Assembly: GCF_000189275.1 (NCBI RefSeq)
Contig: NZ_AEVT01000008.1
Location: 1-64,000 of the forward strand
Direction of reading: 5' to 3'
From: Vibrio sinaloensis DSM 21326
GTDB taxonomy: Bacteria; Pseudomonadota; Gammaproteobacteria; Enterobacterales; Vibrionaceae
DNA length: 64,000 nucleotides
The notes under the pieces were generated by a model. The model was not told the DNA's origin, made no database searches, and saw only the letters and a list, made by a program, of their open reading frames with translations. A program made the position numbers and the translations under genes. This document shows, one piece after another, positions 56,786-64,000 of the stretch. Position 1 is the stretch's first letter; every line of letters starts with the position of its first letter.

Positions 56786-58054
56786 TTATTTCGACAGTTT
56801 AGGAAAAACTCGTACAGACTTAATTCGATTTTCTTCCAGTTCAACTATCTCCATCGGATGTCCAGACACTTGCACACTCAAGTGGCTTTCTGGAATGTCT
56901 TCAAGATGCTCCAAGATCAAACCGTTCAAAGTGCGAGGGCCATCTGTCGGTAGCTTCCATTTTAAACCTTTGTTGATATCGCGGATATTGGCGCTACCGT
57001 CAATAAGGAAACTGCCGTCCCCTTGTGGGGTGATCTCTTCAGATAAACTTGGCGCAATTGAGGTGGTAAATTCGCCAACAATTTCTTCGAGTATATCTTC
57101 CAGAGTAATCAACCCAATGATGTCACCATACTCATCAACAATCAGACCAATGCGCTGTTTGTTTCGTTGGAACTTGAGCAGTTGAACATTGAGAGGTGTA
57201 CTTTCTGGGATGAAGTAGACTTCATCCGCAGCTCTAAGTAGAGTCTCTTTCGTGAATTCGTTTTTCTCTAACATCAAGCGGTAAGATTCACGCAGGCGCA
57301 ACATGCCAACCACTTCATCGATTTGATCACGATAAAGCACCACTCGACCATGAGGAGAGTGGGTTAACTGTCTGACGATAGACTTCCAGTCATCATTGAT
57401 GTCGATGCCGGTAATTTCATTACGCGGTACCATGATGTCGTTTACCGTGACATGCTCTAAATCTAAGATTGAAATCAGCATATCTTGGTGACGGCGAGGA
57501 ATTAGGCTGCCCGCTTCGTTTACCACGGTACGCAGTTCCTCTGAACTTAGGTGATCTTCTCCGCCGTGATCTGCTTTGATGCCAAGCAAACGAATAAACC
57601 CATTGGTAATAAAGTTAACAAACATTACCAGTGGTGAGAGCAACTTCATCAAAACGGTAAGAACGATACTGCTGGCGTAAGAGACTCGTTCAGGGTAGAG
57701 CGCAGCTAAAGTCTTAGGAGTTACTTCAGCAAAGACCAGAACGACTAGTGTTAATGCACCTGTCGCGATAGCGACCCCTAAGTCACCGTACAAACGCATA
57801 CCTAAAATAGTGGCAATAGCAGAAGCTAATATGTTGACTAGGTTGTTACCAATTAAGATCAAACCAATCAAACGGTCTGGACGATCGAGCAGTTTTTCAA
57901 CGCGCTTTGCACCTTTATGACCCGTGTTGGCGAGGTGTTTAAGGCGATAGCGGTTCAAAGCCATCATCCCTGTCTCTGAACCTGAAAAATATCCTGAAAT
58001 TACGATAAGACACGCGAGTAGCGCAAATAAGATACCCGTTGATATGTCGTCCAA
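56786..58054 (-). CDS. CNNM/CorB-type membrane protein with CBS domains
   Basis: 422-aa inner-membrane protein of the HlyC/CorC family, like E. coli YfjD (CorB). Domain order: DUF21/CNNM membrane domain (1-175, about four helices, 'SGYFSGSETGMMALNRYRLK'), a CBS pair (about 205-330, 'VNDIMVPRNEITGID', 'QRIGLIVDEYGDIIGLIT'), and a CorC_HlyC domain (about 345-420). The family is tied to Mg/Co efflux; the name 'hemolysin' is historical. It likely forms a leftward unit with the CcsA-like gene behind it. Confidence 0.92.
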   Translation of the reverse strand: MDDISTGILFALLACLIVISGYFSGSETGMMALNRYRLKHLANTGHKGAKRVEKLLDRPDRLIGLILIGNNLVNILASAIATILGMRLYGDLGVAIATGALTLVVLVFAEVTPKTLAALYPERVSYASSIVLTVLMKLLSPLVMFVNFITNGFIRLLGIKADHGGEDHLSSEELRTVVNEAGSLIPRRHQDMLISILDLEHVTVNDIMVPRNEITGIDINDDWKSIVRQLTHSPHGRVVLYRDQIDEVVGMLRLRESYRLMLEKNEFTKETLLRAADEVYFIPESTPLNVQLLKFQRNKQRIGLIVDEYGDIIGLITLEDILEEIVGEFTTSIAPSLSEEITPQGDGSFLIDGSANIRDINKGLKWKLPTDGPRTLNGLILEHLEDIPESHLSVQVSGHPMEIVELEENRIKSVRVFPKLSK

Positions 58055-58176
58055 AGCTTATCTTTTCCTTGTGATGTTTGGTTAATTTATGACCTAATTA
58101 TTTCAGTAAGTCAATGTCGGTTAAGGCCTGGCGTATTGTAAAACAAAGGTGCACTTGATGCACCTTGGAGGTGTGA

Positions 58177-58971
58177 TTAACTAAGGATGATTTCCCGTAC
58201 AAAGCGGCTACCAAAATAGGCAAGGGTTAACAGAGTTGCCCCTGCCACTGCAAACCAAGTAATTTTTCTTCCTCGCCAGCCTTTTTGGTAGTGTCCCCAC
58301 AACAGGGTGGTGTATATCAGCCAAGCGATAAATGACAAAACCCCTTTGTGCGCTTTTCCTTGAGCGAACATATCTTGAACAAAGACAAAGCCTGTGATGA
58401 GGGTACCGGTTAGTAGGGCTGTCCCCAGCAAAATAATATTAAATAGTTGTCTTTCCACCATTAACAGCGGCGGTAAGTTGGGGTTAATCGCCAATGCCTT
58501 TTTGGCTTTAAGTTTGTGGTCAAGCCACGCAAGCTGCAGAGCGTAAAGCGCACCAATGGTTAAGGTGGAATAAGAGAATAATGCTAATGAAATGTGGATT
58601 AGCAATTTAGGGTCTTGCTCAAGGTGGGTAATAAAGGTACTTGGCAAAAAGGCGGCGGCGCTTAGGTTAATGGCTGAAAAACTATAAACTACCGGGAGTA
58701 AGAACCACAGTCGCGTTTTGAGCATGGCGACGCTCAATACGAGTGAGATTATAAAGCTTATTAATGAGGCAACATTGAGAATACTGAGGTTTTGTCCTGA
58801 AGCTTCAATGATCAAATCACTTAACAACCAGGCATGAAAAGCCAGCGCCAAGAAAGCACTGATTAATACAGTTTTAGCACGGATACCAGTCTGGTTGACA
58901 AGCCCCGGTATGATTGTCGCTATTGCTAAAAAGTAGAGTATTGCAGCAACAACGGCGATTAAGTTGTCCAT
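58177..58971 (-). CDS. ypjD: CcsA/CcmC-like inner-membrane protein (YpjD)
   Basis: 264-aa protein with about eight predicted membrane helices, matching the cytochrome c assembly (CcsA/CcmC) fold and E. coli YpjD. 'GALYALQLAWLDHKLKAKKA' and 'SFIAWLIYTTLLWGHYQKGWRGRK' are conserved in that group. It lacks the full WWD haem-handling motif of true haem exporters, so a haem role is uncertain. Conserved beside ffh in many gammaproteobacteria, as here. Confidence 0.9.
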   Translation of the reverse strand: MDNLIAVVAAILYFLAIATIIPGLVNQTGIRAKTVLISAFLALAFHAWLLSDLIIEASGQNLSILNVASLISFIISLVLSVAMLKTRLWFLLPVVYSFSAINLSAAAFLPSTFITHLEQDPKLLIHISLALFSYSTLTIGALYALQLAWLDHKLKAKKALAINPNLPPLLMVERQLFNIILLGTALLTGTLITGFVFVQDMFAQGKAHKGVLSFIAWLIYTTLLWGHYQKGWRGRKITWFAVAGATLLTLAYFGSRFVREIILS

Positions 58972-59107
58972 GGTTCTCTAGAAGCTGGTGGATTTTTAAC
59001 AAATTATACCCTGCATCAACGACTTGAGCTATGACTTATGTCCCTCATTTACGTGACATGAGATACCAAAAGTTGTTAAGGCAGTGTCCAGTCTGGGTTG
59101 GCTAAGG

Positions 59108-59113
59108 TATAAT
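59108..59113 (+). promoter_or_regulatory. Probable -10 box of ffh
   Basis: TATAAT 66 nt before the ffh start. The -35 (around TGTCCA) is poor. Confidence 0.45.
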
Positions 59114-59179
59114 CACAGTAATTGTCGCTAAATTTAAGGGTGAATCATCGTTCGATTTCACCTAACTAAGAGACTTAAG

Positions 59180-60568
59180 ATGTTTGAAAATTTAACGGAT
59201 CGATTGTCCAAGACGCTGAAGAACATCAGCGGTAAAGGTCGCCTGACTGAAGACAATATTAAAGACACGCTGCGTGAAGTACGTATGGCGCTTCTTGAGG
59301 CGGACGTCGCTCTGCCTGTTGTTCGCGATTTCATTAAACGTGTAAAAGAAGCCGCAGTTGGTGTTGAAGTATCGAAATCTTTGACTCCAGGTCAAGAGTT
59401 CATCAAGATAGTTCAGACTGAACTTGAAGCCGTGATGGGTGAGTCAAACGAAGCACTTAACTTAGCTGCTCAGCCGCCTGCGGTTATCTTAATGGCCGGT
59501 CTACAAGGTGCGGGTAAAACCACCTCGGTAGGTAAGCTATCTAAGCTATTAAAAGAGAGAGAAAAGAAAAAGGTATTGGTTGTCTCTGCCGACGTATATC
59601 GTCCAGCCGCAATCAAGCAGCTTGAAACTCTTGCGTCTGATATTGGTGTTGACTTCTTCCCTTCTTCTGCTGATCAGAAGCCAATTGATATTGCTAATGC
59701 AGCGATCGATCATGCCAAGAAAAAATTCTACGATGTACTGGTTGTCGATACGGCGGGTCGCCTTGCGATTGATGAGCAGATGATGGGTGAGATTCAAGAC
59801 CTCCACTCAGCAATCAATCCAGTTGAAACCTTATTCGTCGTTGATGCGATGACAGGTCAAGATGCGGCGAATACGGCAAAAGCGTTTGGCGATGCTCTAC
59901 CTCTAACAGGTGTTATCCTGACCAAAGTTGATGGTGATGCTCGAGGCGGTGCCGCGCTATCTGTTCGTCATATCACGGGTAAACCAATTAAATTCTTGGG
60001 TGTCGGTGAAAAAACCGATGCACTCGAACCTTTCCACCCAGATCGTGTTGCATCTCGAATCCTCGGCATGGGCGATGTGCTGTCTTTAATTGAAGACCTA
60101 CAACGCAATGTCGATACAGAGAAAGCGGAAAAGCTAGCTAAGAAGTTTAAAGAGAAGAAAGGCTTCGACCTTGAAGACTTCCGCGAGCAGCTTGGCCAGA
60201 TGCAAAATATGGGTGGCATGATGGGCATGATGGATAAGCTGCCTGGCATGAGCAATTTACCGGATAATGTCAAAGACAAAGTCGATGACAAGATGTTTAA
60301 GCAGATGGAAGCCATCATTAACTCGATGACGATGAAAGAGCGTCAGCGTCCGGAACTGATTAAAGGCTCGCGTAAAAAGCGTATAGCGGCGGGTTCTGGC
60401 ACTCAAGTACAAGACGTGAACCGTTTGCTTAAACAATTCACCCAGATGCAGAAAATGATGAAGAAAATGCAAAAGGGTGGCATGAAAGGCATGATGCGTA
60501 ACATGCAAGGTATGATGGGGGGTATGGGCGGAATGGGAGGCGGTGGCTTCAATCCGTTTGGGCGCTAA
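59180..60568 (+). CDS. ffh: Signal recognition particle protein Ffh
   Basis: GTPase that, with 4.5S RNA, targets inner-membrane proteins cotranslationally to FtsY. 462 aa. N domain (1-90), G domain with 'LQGAGKTTSVGKLS', 'DTAGRLAIDEQMM' and 'TKVDGDARGGAALS', and a methionine-rich M domain (about 300-462, 'QMQNMGGMMGMMDKLPGM', ending 'GMGGGGFNPFGR'). Confidence 0.99.
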   Translation: MFENLTDRLSKTLKNISGKGRLTEDNIKDTLREVRMALLEADVALPVVRDFIKRVKEAAVGVEVSKSLTPGQEFIKIVQTELEAVMGESNEALNLAAQPPAVILMAGLQGAGKTTSVGKLSKLLKEREKKKVLVVSADVYRPAAIKQLETLASDIGVDFFPSSADQKPIDIANAAIDHAKKKFYDVLVVDTAGRLAIDEQMMGEIQDLHSAINPVETLFVVDAMTGQDAANTAKAFGDALPLTGVILTKVDGDARGGAALSVRHITGKPIKFLGVGEKTDALEPFHPDRVASRILGMGDVLSLIEDLQRNVDTEKAEKLAKKFKEKKGFDLEDFREQLGQMQNMGGMMGMMDKLPGMSNLPDNVKDKVDDKMFKQMEAIINSMTMKERQRPELIKGSRKKRIAAGSGTQVQDVNRLLKQFTQMQKMMKKMQKGGMKGMMRNMQGMMGGMGGMGGGGFNPFGR

Positions 60569-60662
60569 TTCACCCCTGCAATAAAAATTTCAAGGTGTTA
60601 GCTCGGTCACAAACTTAAGTTTCGTTTTATGTTGGTGAAAAAGTAGCTAAAGACCTTGCATT

Positions 60663-60699
60663 GCTCCGGAATAAGAGTAAAATTCCGGAGCTTTATTTT
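60663..60699 (+). terminator. Terminator of ffh
   Basis: GCTCCGGAAT (60663-60672) and ATTCCGGAGC (60682-60691), perfect 10-bp stem, then TTTATTTT. Confidence 0.88.
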
Positions 60700-60713
60700 G
60701 GCACGAGCCCCAA

Positions 60714-60733
60714 ATCATTTAGCGATAAATGGT
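60714..60733 (+). promoter_or_regulatory. Hairpin in the rpsP leader
   Basis: ATCATTTA (60714-60721) pairs with TAAATGGT (60726-60733) with one G-U pair around a GCGA tetraloop (GNRA type), 42 nt before rpsP. It may be a protein- or RNA-binding leader element. Confidence 0.4.
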
Positions 60734-60775
60734 TTCTGGGGTTAATTTTATTTTTGAGAAAGCAAAGAGGACGAC

Positions 60776-61024
60776 ATGGTAACCATTCGTTTGGCACGTC
60801 ACGGCGCTAAGAAGCGTCCATTTTATCAAATCGTAGTAGCGGACAGCCGCAATGCAGCAACTGGCCGTTTCATCGAGAAAGTTGGTTTCTTCAACCCAAC
60901 TGCTAAAGGTCAAGAAGAAGGTCTACGTCTAGACCTAGATCGCGTTAACCACTGGGTTGGTCAAGGCGCATCTCTATCTGACCGCGTTGCTAAGCTAGTT
61001 AAAGACGCTCAAAAAGCGGCTTAA
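60776..61024 (+). CDS. rpsP: 30S ribosomal protein S16
   Basis: Small-subunit assembly protein, 82 aa, '[21 protein letters not shown]' start, normal length. First gene of the conserved rpsP-rimM-trmD-rplS operon; AGAGGA precedes the start. Confidence 0.99.
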   Translation: MVTIRLARHGAKKRPFYQIVVADSRNAATGRFIEKVGFFNPTAKGQEEGLRLDLDRVNHWVGQGASLSDRVAKLVKDAQKAA

Positions 61025-61050
61025 TTCTTAATAAAAGAAGAAATTAGCTT

Positions 61051-61599
61051 ATGTCGATGAAAGGTAAAGAAACAATGAGCGATGACAAGATTGTTGTAGG
61101 CAAGTTTGGTGCTACTTATGGCATTCGTGGTTGGCTCAAGGTTTTTTCCTACACAGACAATACTGAAAGCATATTTGATTACGCACCTTGGTTTATTAAG
61201 CAAGGTGAGAAGTGGGTTGAGTACAAAGTAGAAAGCTGGAAGCGCCATAACAAAGGTTTGGTGGTAAAGCTGGAAGGTCTTGATGTGCGTGAAGAAGCGC
61301 AACTGATGACTAACTTTGAAATCTCTATTGACCCTGCTGTTCTTCCAGAATTGCCATCAGATGAATTCTATTGGCGTGATTTGATTGGAATGCAAGTGGT
61401 AACCGATAAAGGTTACGATCTCGGCACTGTCTCTGACATGCTAGAAACGGGCTCCAACGATGTTCTGGTTGTAAAAGCAAATCTGAAAGATGCTTTCGGG
61501 CAAAAGGAACGCTTAATCCCGTTCCTTGAAGAGCAAGTGATCAAAACAATTGATCGCACAGCTCAACGGATCGAAGTTGACTGGGATCCTGGATTCTAA
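61051..61599 (+). CDS. rimM: Ribosome maturation factor RimM
   Basis: Binds S19 and helps mature the 30S head. 182 aa: RimM N domain ('[17 protein letters not shown]') and a PRC-barrel ('[20 protein letters not shown]'). An internal ATG at 61075, just before the homologous start, could be the true one. Confidence 0.97.
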   Translation: MSMKGKETMSDDKIVVGKFGATYGIRGWLKVFSYTDNTESIFDYAPWFIKQGEKWVEYKVESWKRHNKGLVVKLEGLDVREEAQLMTNFEISIDPAVLPELPSDEFYWRDLIGMQVVTDKGYDLGTVSDMLETGSNDVLVVKANLKDAFGQKERLIPFLEEQVIKTIDRTAQRIEVDWDPGF

Positions 61600-61626
61600 A
61601 CTCCAAAATCACAGAGCGAGATAAAC

Positions 61627-62370
61627 ATGTGGGTTGGCATTATTAGCCTGTTTCCTGAAATGTTCCGTTCTGTTACTGATTATGGAGTAACAGGTCAAGC
61701 GGTTAAAAAAGGTCTTTTGTCGATTGAGACATGGAATCCTCGTGATTTCACTCATGACAAACATCGAACTGTCGATGATAGACCTTACGGTGGTGGCCCT
61801 GGCATGCTTATGATGGTTCAGCCTTTGCGCGATGCTATTCATACTGCCAAGCAAGCATCACCGGGAAAGACGAAAGTCATTTACCTCTCTCCTCAAGGTC
61901 GCAAGCTTGACCAGAAAGGGGTTGAAGAACTGGCAACAAATGAGAATTTACTTCTAATTTGTGGCCGTTACGAAGGGGTAGATGAGCGTATCATCCAATC
62001 TGAAGTTGACGAAGAATGGTCAATTGGAGATTTTGTGATGACAGGTGGTGAGATTCCCGCCATGACATTGATTGATTCTGTATCTCGGTTTGTACCGGGA
62101 GTATTGGGAGATTTCGCGTCAGCAGAAGAGGATTCTTTTGCAAATGGTTTGTTGGATTGCCCACACTATACGCGCCCTGAGTTACTAGACGATAAAGAGG
62201 TACCTGCGGTACTCATGTCTGGCAACCATAAGGAAATTCGTCGCTGGCGACTAAAACAGTCGTTAGGCCGAACTTGGCTAAGAAGACCAGAGCTCCTGGA
62301 AAACCTAGCTCTGACTGACGAACAGGAACAATTACTTGCTGAGTTCATCAGTGAACAAAATGCAAAGTAA
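61627..62370 (+). CDS. trmD: tRNA (guanine-N1)-methyltransferase TrmD
   Basis: Methylates G37 next to the anticodon using SAM, preventing +1 frameshifting; dimer with a trefoil knot. 247 aa. '[12 protein letters not shown]', '[13 protein letters not shown]', '[12 protein letters not shown]' and '[15 protein letters not shown]' mark the SAM knot and active site. Confidence 0.99.
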   Translation: MWVGIISLFPEMFRSVTDYGVTGQAVKKGLLSIETWNPRDFTHDKHRTVDDRPYGGGPGMLMMVQPLRDAIHTAKQASPGKTKVIYLSPQGRKLDQKGVEELATNENLLLICGRYEGVDERIIQSEVDEEWSIGDFVMTGGEIPAMTLIDSVSRFVPGVLGDFASAEEDSFANGLLDCPHYTRPELLDDKEVPAVLMSGNHKEIRRWRLKQSLGRTWLRRPELLENLALTDEQEQLLAEFISEQNAK

Positions 62371-62411
62371 CCTAATTTAATTAGTATCAGTTTATTCTAG
62401 GAATTTTAAAA

Positions 62412-62765
62412 ATGAGTAACATCATCAAAGCTCTTGAGCAAGAGCAAATGAAATCAGACCTACCTAAATTTGCACCAGGTGACACTGTTGTTGTTCAAGT
62501 TAAGGTAAAAGAAGGTGACCGTGAGCGTCTACAGGCTTTCGAAGGCGTTGTAATCGCAATCCGTAACCGTGGTCTACACTCTGCTTTCACTGTACGTAAG
62601 ATCTCTAACGGTGAAGGTGTTGAGCGTACGTTCCAAACACACTCTCCAATCGTTGATAGCATCGAAGTTAAACGCCGTGGTGCAGTACGTCGTGCCAAGT
62701 TGTACTACCTACGTGAGCGTTCTGGTAAGTCTGCTCGTATTAAAGAGAAACTTGCTAAGAAGTAA
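62412..62765 (+). CDS. rplS: 50S ribosomal protein L19
   Basis: Large-subunit protein at the 30S-50S interface, 117 aa. '[22 protein letters not shown]' and '[21 protein letters not shown]' are conserved. Last gene of the operon. Confidence 0.99.
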   Translation: MSNIIKALEQEQMKSDLPKFAPGDTVVVQVKVKEGDRERLQAFEGVVIAIRNRGLHSAFTVRKISNGEGVERTFQTHSPIVDSIEVKRRGAVRRAKLYYLRERSGKSARIKEKLAKK

Positions 62766-62790
62766 TGCTATAACTAGCGTTCTCATCTTA

Positions 62791-62819
62791 AACGGAGCCC
62801 ATGTGGCTCCGTTTTTTTA
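62791..62819 (+). terminator. Terminator of the rpsP-rplS operon
   Basis: AACGGAGCC (62791-62799) and GGCTCCGTT (62804-62812), then a run of T. Confidence 0.92.
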
Positions 62820-62859
62820 TTCGTTGCTTATCAGTTGCGATTTTCTTATCTACTCTTGC

Positions 62860-62973
62860 CGTCGGGGTTCATTTACTGGCGTAAACTCCGCTCCTCCGCC
62901 TTGATCGAGCAAAAATACCTTCGCCCATATTTCTCAAATACCAGTCAGAAGCAAAATTTCTCGATTGGTATCA
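62860..62973. repeat. Possible dispersed intergenic repeat
   Basis: About 115 bp between two terminators, unlike either neighbour. It contains ATTTAC-N4-GTAAAC (62870-62886 region) and ATACCA/TGGTAT (62938-62972 region) around AGAA/TTCT. The GC-rich part GGCGGAGGAGCGGAGTTTAC (minus sense) looks like intergenic repeats I associate with vibrios, from memory only. No second copy was seen in this window. Confidence 0.35.
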
Positions 62974-62978
62974 GAAAC

Positions 62979-63005
62979 AAAAAAGCCGATGCTTTCACAT
63001 CAGCT
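62979..63005 (-). terminator. Terminator of zapD-yacG
   Basis: Minus-strand AGCTGATG (63005-62998) and CATCGGCT (62991-62984), one G-U pair, then TTTTTTG. 31 nt after the yacG stop. Confidence 0.85.
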
Positions 63006-63036
63006 CTTTACGTCAGCTTAAATCACACAGCGTCAA

Positions 63037-63231
63037 TTAATATTGATCTTCCGACCAGCCGTCAGCATCGGACATATCTGGTGCTCCGGGGATACTGTTC
63101 TCTTCATCTGCCCATTCACCGAAATCAATCATCTGGCACTGTTTACTACAGAAAGGGCGGAAAGGGCTTTGCTCGCCCCATTGAACGTCCGTACCACATT
63201 GTGGGCACGGAACTACAGTAATTTTAGACAT
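63037..63231 (-). CDS. yacG: DNA gyrase inhibitor YacG (zinc protein)
   Basis: 64-aa zinc-binding protein that in E. coli binds GyrB and inhibits gyrase. The four zinc cysteines are in 'CPQCGT' and '[17 protein letters not shown]'. It follows zapD by 54 nt in the usual coaE-zapD-yacG order. Confidence 0.95.
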   Translation of the reverse strand: MSKITVVPCPQCGTDVQWGEQSPFRPFCSKQCQMIDFGEWADEENSIPGAPDMSDADGWSEDQY

Positions 63232-63285
63232 GGAGTTATCTCAGTTAGTACAGGTGGCTCTGAATAGAGTATAGGTGTTTCAGGG

Positions 63286-64000
63286 TTAGCTACACACGGC
63301 TAGATTGAACTCTACATTAGCAGTGGAGGCTTGGCCTGACCCGAATTCAATGAACTTAATCGCAAATCGATTTTTATGCCCTGAAATCATAGGGTAAACG
63401 CCAAATTGCATTGGTATTTCTAAACGAAGAATATTGGCTTCATCAGCGTCACTTTGGTAGAAACCAGCTTGCGCGGTATGGTTGCGAAAGTGTCCGGTTT
63501 CACGCGTGAGTTTGAGCCACAACGTCAATGCATCGGCCAATGGCATTAGAGAATCTAACCATTGGGCTGCGTCAGCTTGTTTTCTGTCGCTAGGTAGGTG
63601 CAGCCAGTGGTGAAGTGCTGGCAAATCAAAACAGCATGAACCGCCTGGAAGATTAAAGCGCTGACGAATAGCACTCAAAAATCGGTCTTCCTTTAGGCTT
63701 TGACCAAAGCGCTCGGCACTCATGAGTTTACTATGAGCGCCGTCGACTTCACGCAAGATACCTTGCAACATGTCTTGATCGACACCATCGACATTTAGCC
63801 AGGCTCGGTAGGTTAAACGTTGCTTCTCTATATCTTTTGCTAACTCACTCTTTAGCTGAATTTGTTCGAAGATTTCCAATAGGTCAAATAGAGAGCGATA
63901 AAACACGAGGTGCTGCATATCGTCACTAAATTCCGCTGCTAAACGCAGTTGGCTGAGCAGCGCCTCAACTCTTAAGTAGATGCGCGTCTTTTCGTTTAGT
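63286..64000 (-). CDS. zapD: Z-ring-associated protein ZapD (5' end beyond window)
   Basis: Cross-links FtsZ filaments during division. 238 codons are visible; the reading frame continues to the right edge without a start, coding '[15 protein letters not shown]' before '[11 protein letters not shown]'. So the ATG at 63918 is internal and about ten N-terminal residues are missing. '[20 protein letters not shown]' and '[12 protein letters not shown]' are diagnostic of ZapD (YacF). Confidence 0.95.
   Translation of the reverse strand, partial: LNEKTRIYLRVEALLSQLRLAAEFSDDMQHLVFYRSLFDLLEIFEQIQLKSELAKDIEKQRLTYRAWLNVDGVDQDMLQGILREVDGAHSKLMSAERFGQSLKEDRFLSAIRQRFNLPGGSCCFDLPALHHWLHLPSDRKQADAAQWLDSLMPLADALTLWLKLTRETGHFRNHTAQAGFYQSDADEANILRLEIPMQFGVYPMISGHKNRFAIKFIEFGSGQASTANVEFNLAVCS

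Overview
The window is a piece of the main chromosome of a Vibrio (Gammaproteobacteria, Vibrionaceae). The basis is gene content and protein sequence: the rpsU-yqeY-dnaG-rpoD operon, lptD-surA-pdxA-rsmA-apaG-apaH, ftsB-ispD-ispF-truD-surE-pcm-nlpD-rpoS, ffh, rpsP-rimM-trmD-rplS, and an E. coli-like cellulose locus in a low-to-moderate GC genome. I cannot name the species. It is a vibrio with a complete Bcs cellulose system, which not all vibrios have. Apart from the last gene, zapD, which is cut by the right edge, every gene I recognise is intact. I see no insertion sequence, prophage, integron, CRISPR array, rRNA or pseudogene.

Layout. (1) 1-5.4 kb: a GntR/FCD regulator, pyruvate kinase (pykF), a DeoR-type regulator divergent from pykF, and glmS. 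(2) 5.5-13.4 kb, accessory carbon uptake: a DUF481 outer-membrane protein, a leftward mannitol operon (mtlA-mtlD-mtlR plus a HAD phosphatase) with a CRP-type site far upstream, and a lone TRAP-type substrate-binding protein. (3) 13.4-16.8 kb: ispB divergent from rplU-rpmA, then obgE. (4) 16.8-31.4 kb: a 14.6-kb cellulose island with two divergent units, bcsE-bcsF-bcsG leftward and bcsR-bcsQ-bcsA-bcsB-bcsZ-bcsC rightward. It holds synthase, export, c-di-GMP sensing (PilZ in BcsA, GIL in BcsE) and phosphoethanolamine decoration (BcsG). (5) 31.5-41.3 kb: the yjjP-yjjB exporter pair, folA, the leftward lptD-surA-pdxA-rsmA-apaG-apaH envelope/cofactor/ribosome operon, and djlA. (6) 41.3-48.9 kb: a tRNA-Ile2(CAU) gene, the macromolecular-synthesis operon, tsaD, an alpha/beta hydrolase and plsY. 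(7) 49-56.8 kb: folB-folK-uppP, then ftsB to rpoS. (8) 56.8-64 kb: a CorB-like CBS protein, a CcsA-like membrane protein, ffh, rpsP-rimM-trmD-rplS, yacG and zapD.

How they fit together. Most of the window is housekeeping: translation, envelope assembly, isoprenoids, folate, sigma factors. Two accessory blocks lie in it: mannitol uptake and cellulose biosynthesis. The most useful leads are regulatory or catalytic. BcsZ has Asn where the E. coli enzyme has its catalytic Asp. A terminator-like hairpin lies 25 nt before bcsR. Perfect 11-bp inverted arms bracket the -10 box of the DeoR-type regulator. Nested hairpins precede obgE. The tRNA-Ile2 site that carries the VSP-II island in pandemic V. 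cholerae looks empty here, and rpoS is joined directly to the corB-ffh block without the mutS-recA region. I did not find a clearly undescribed multi-gene system.
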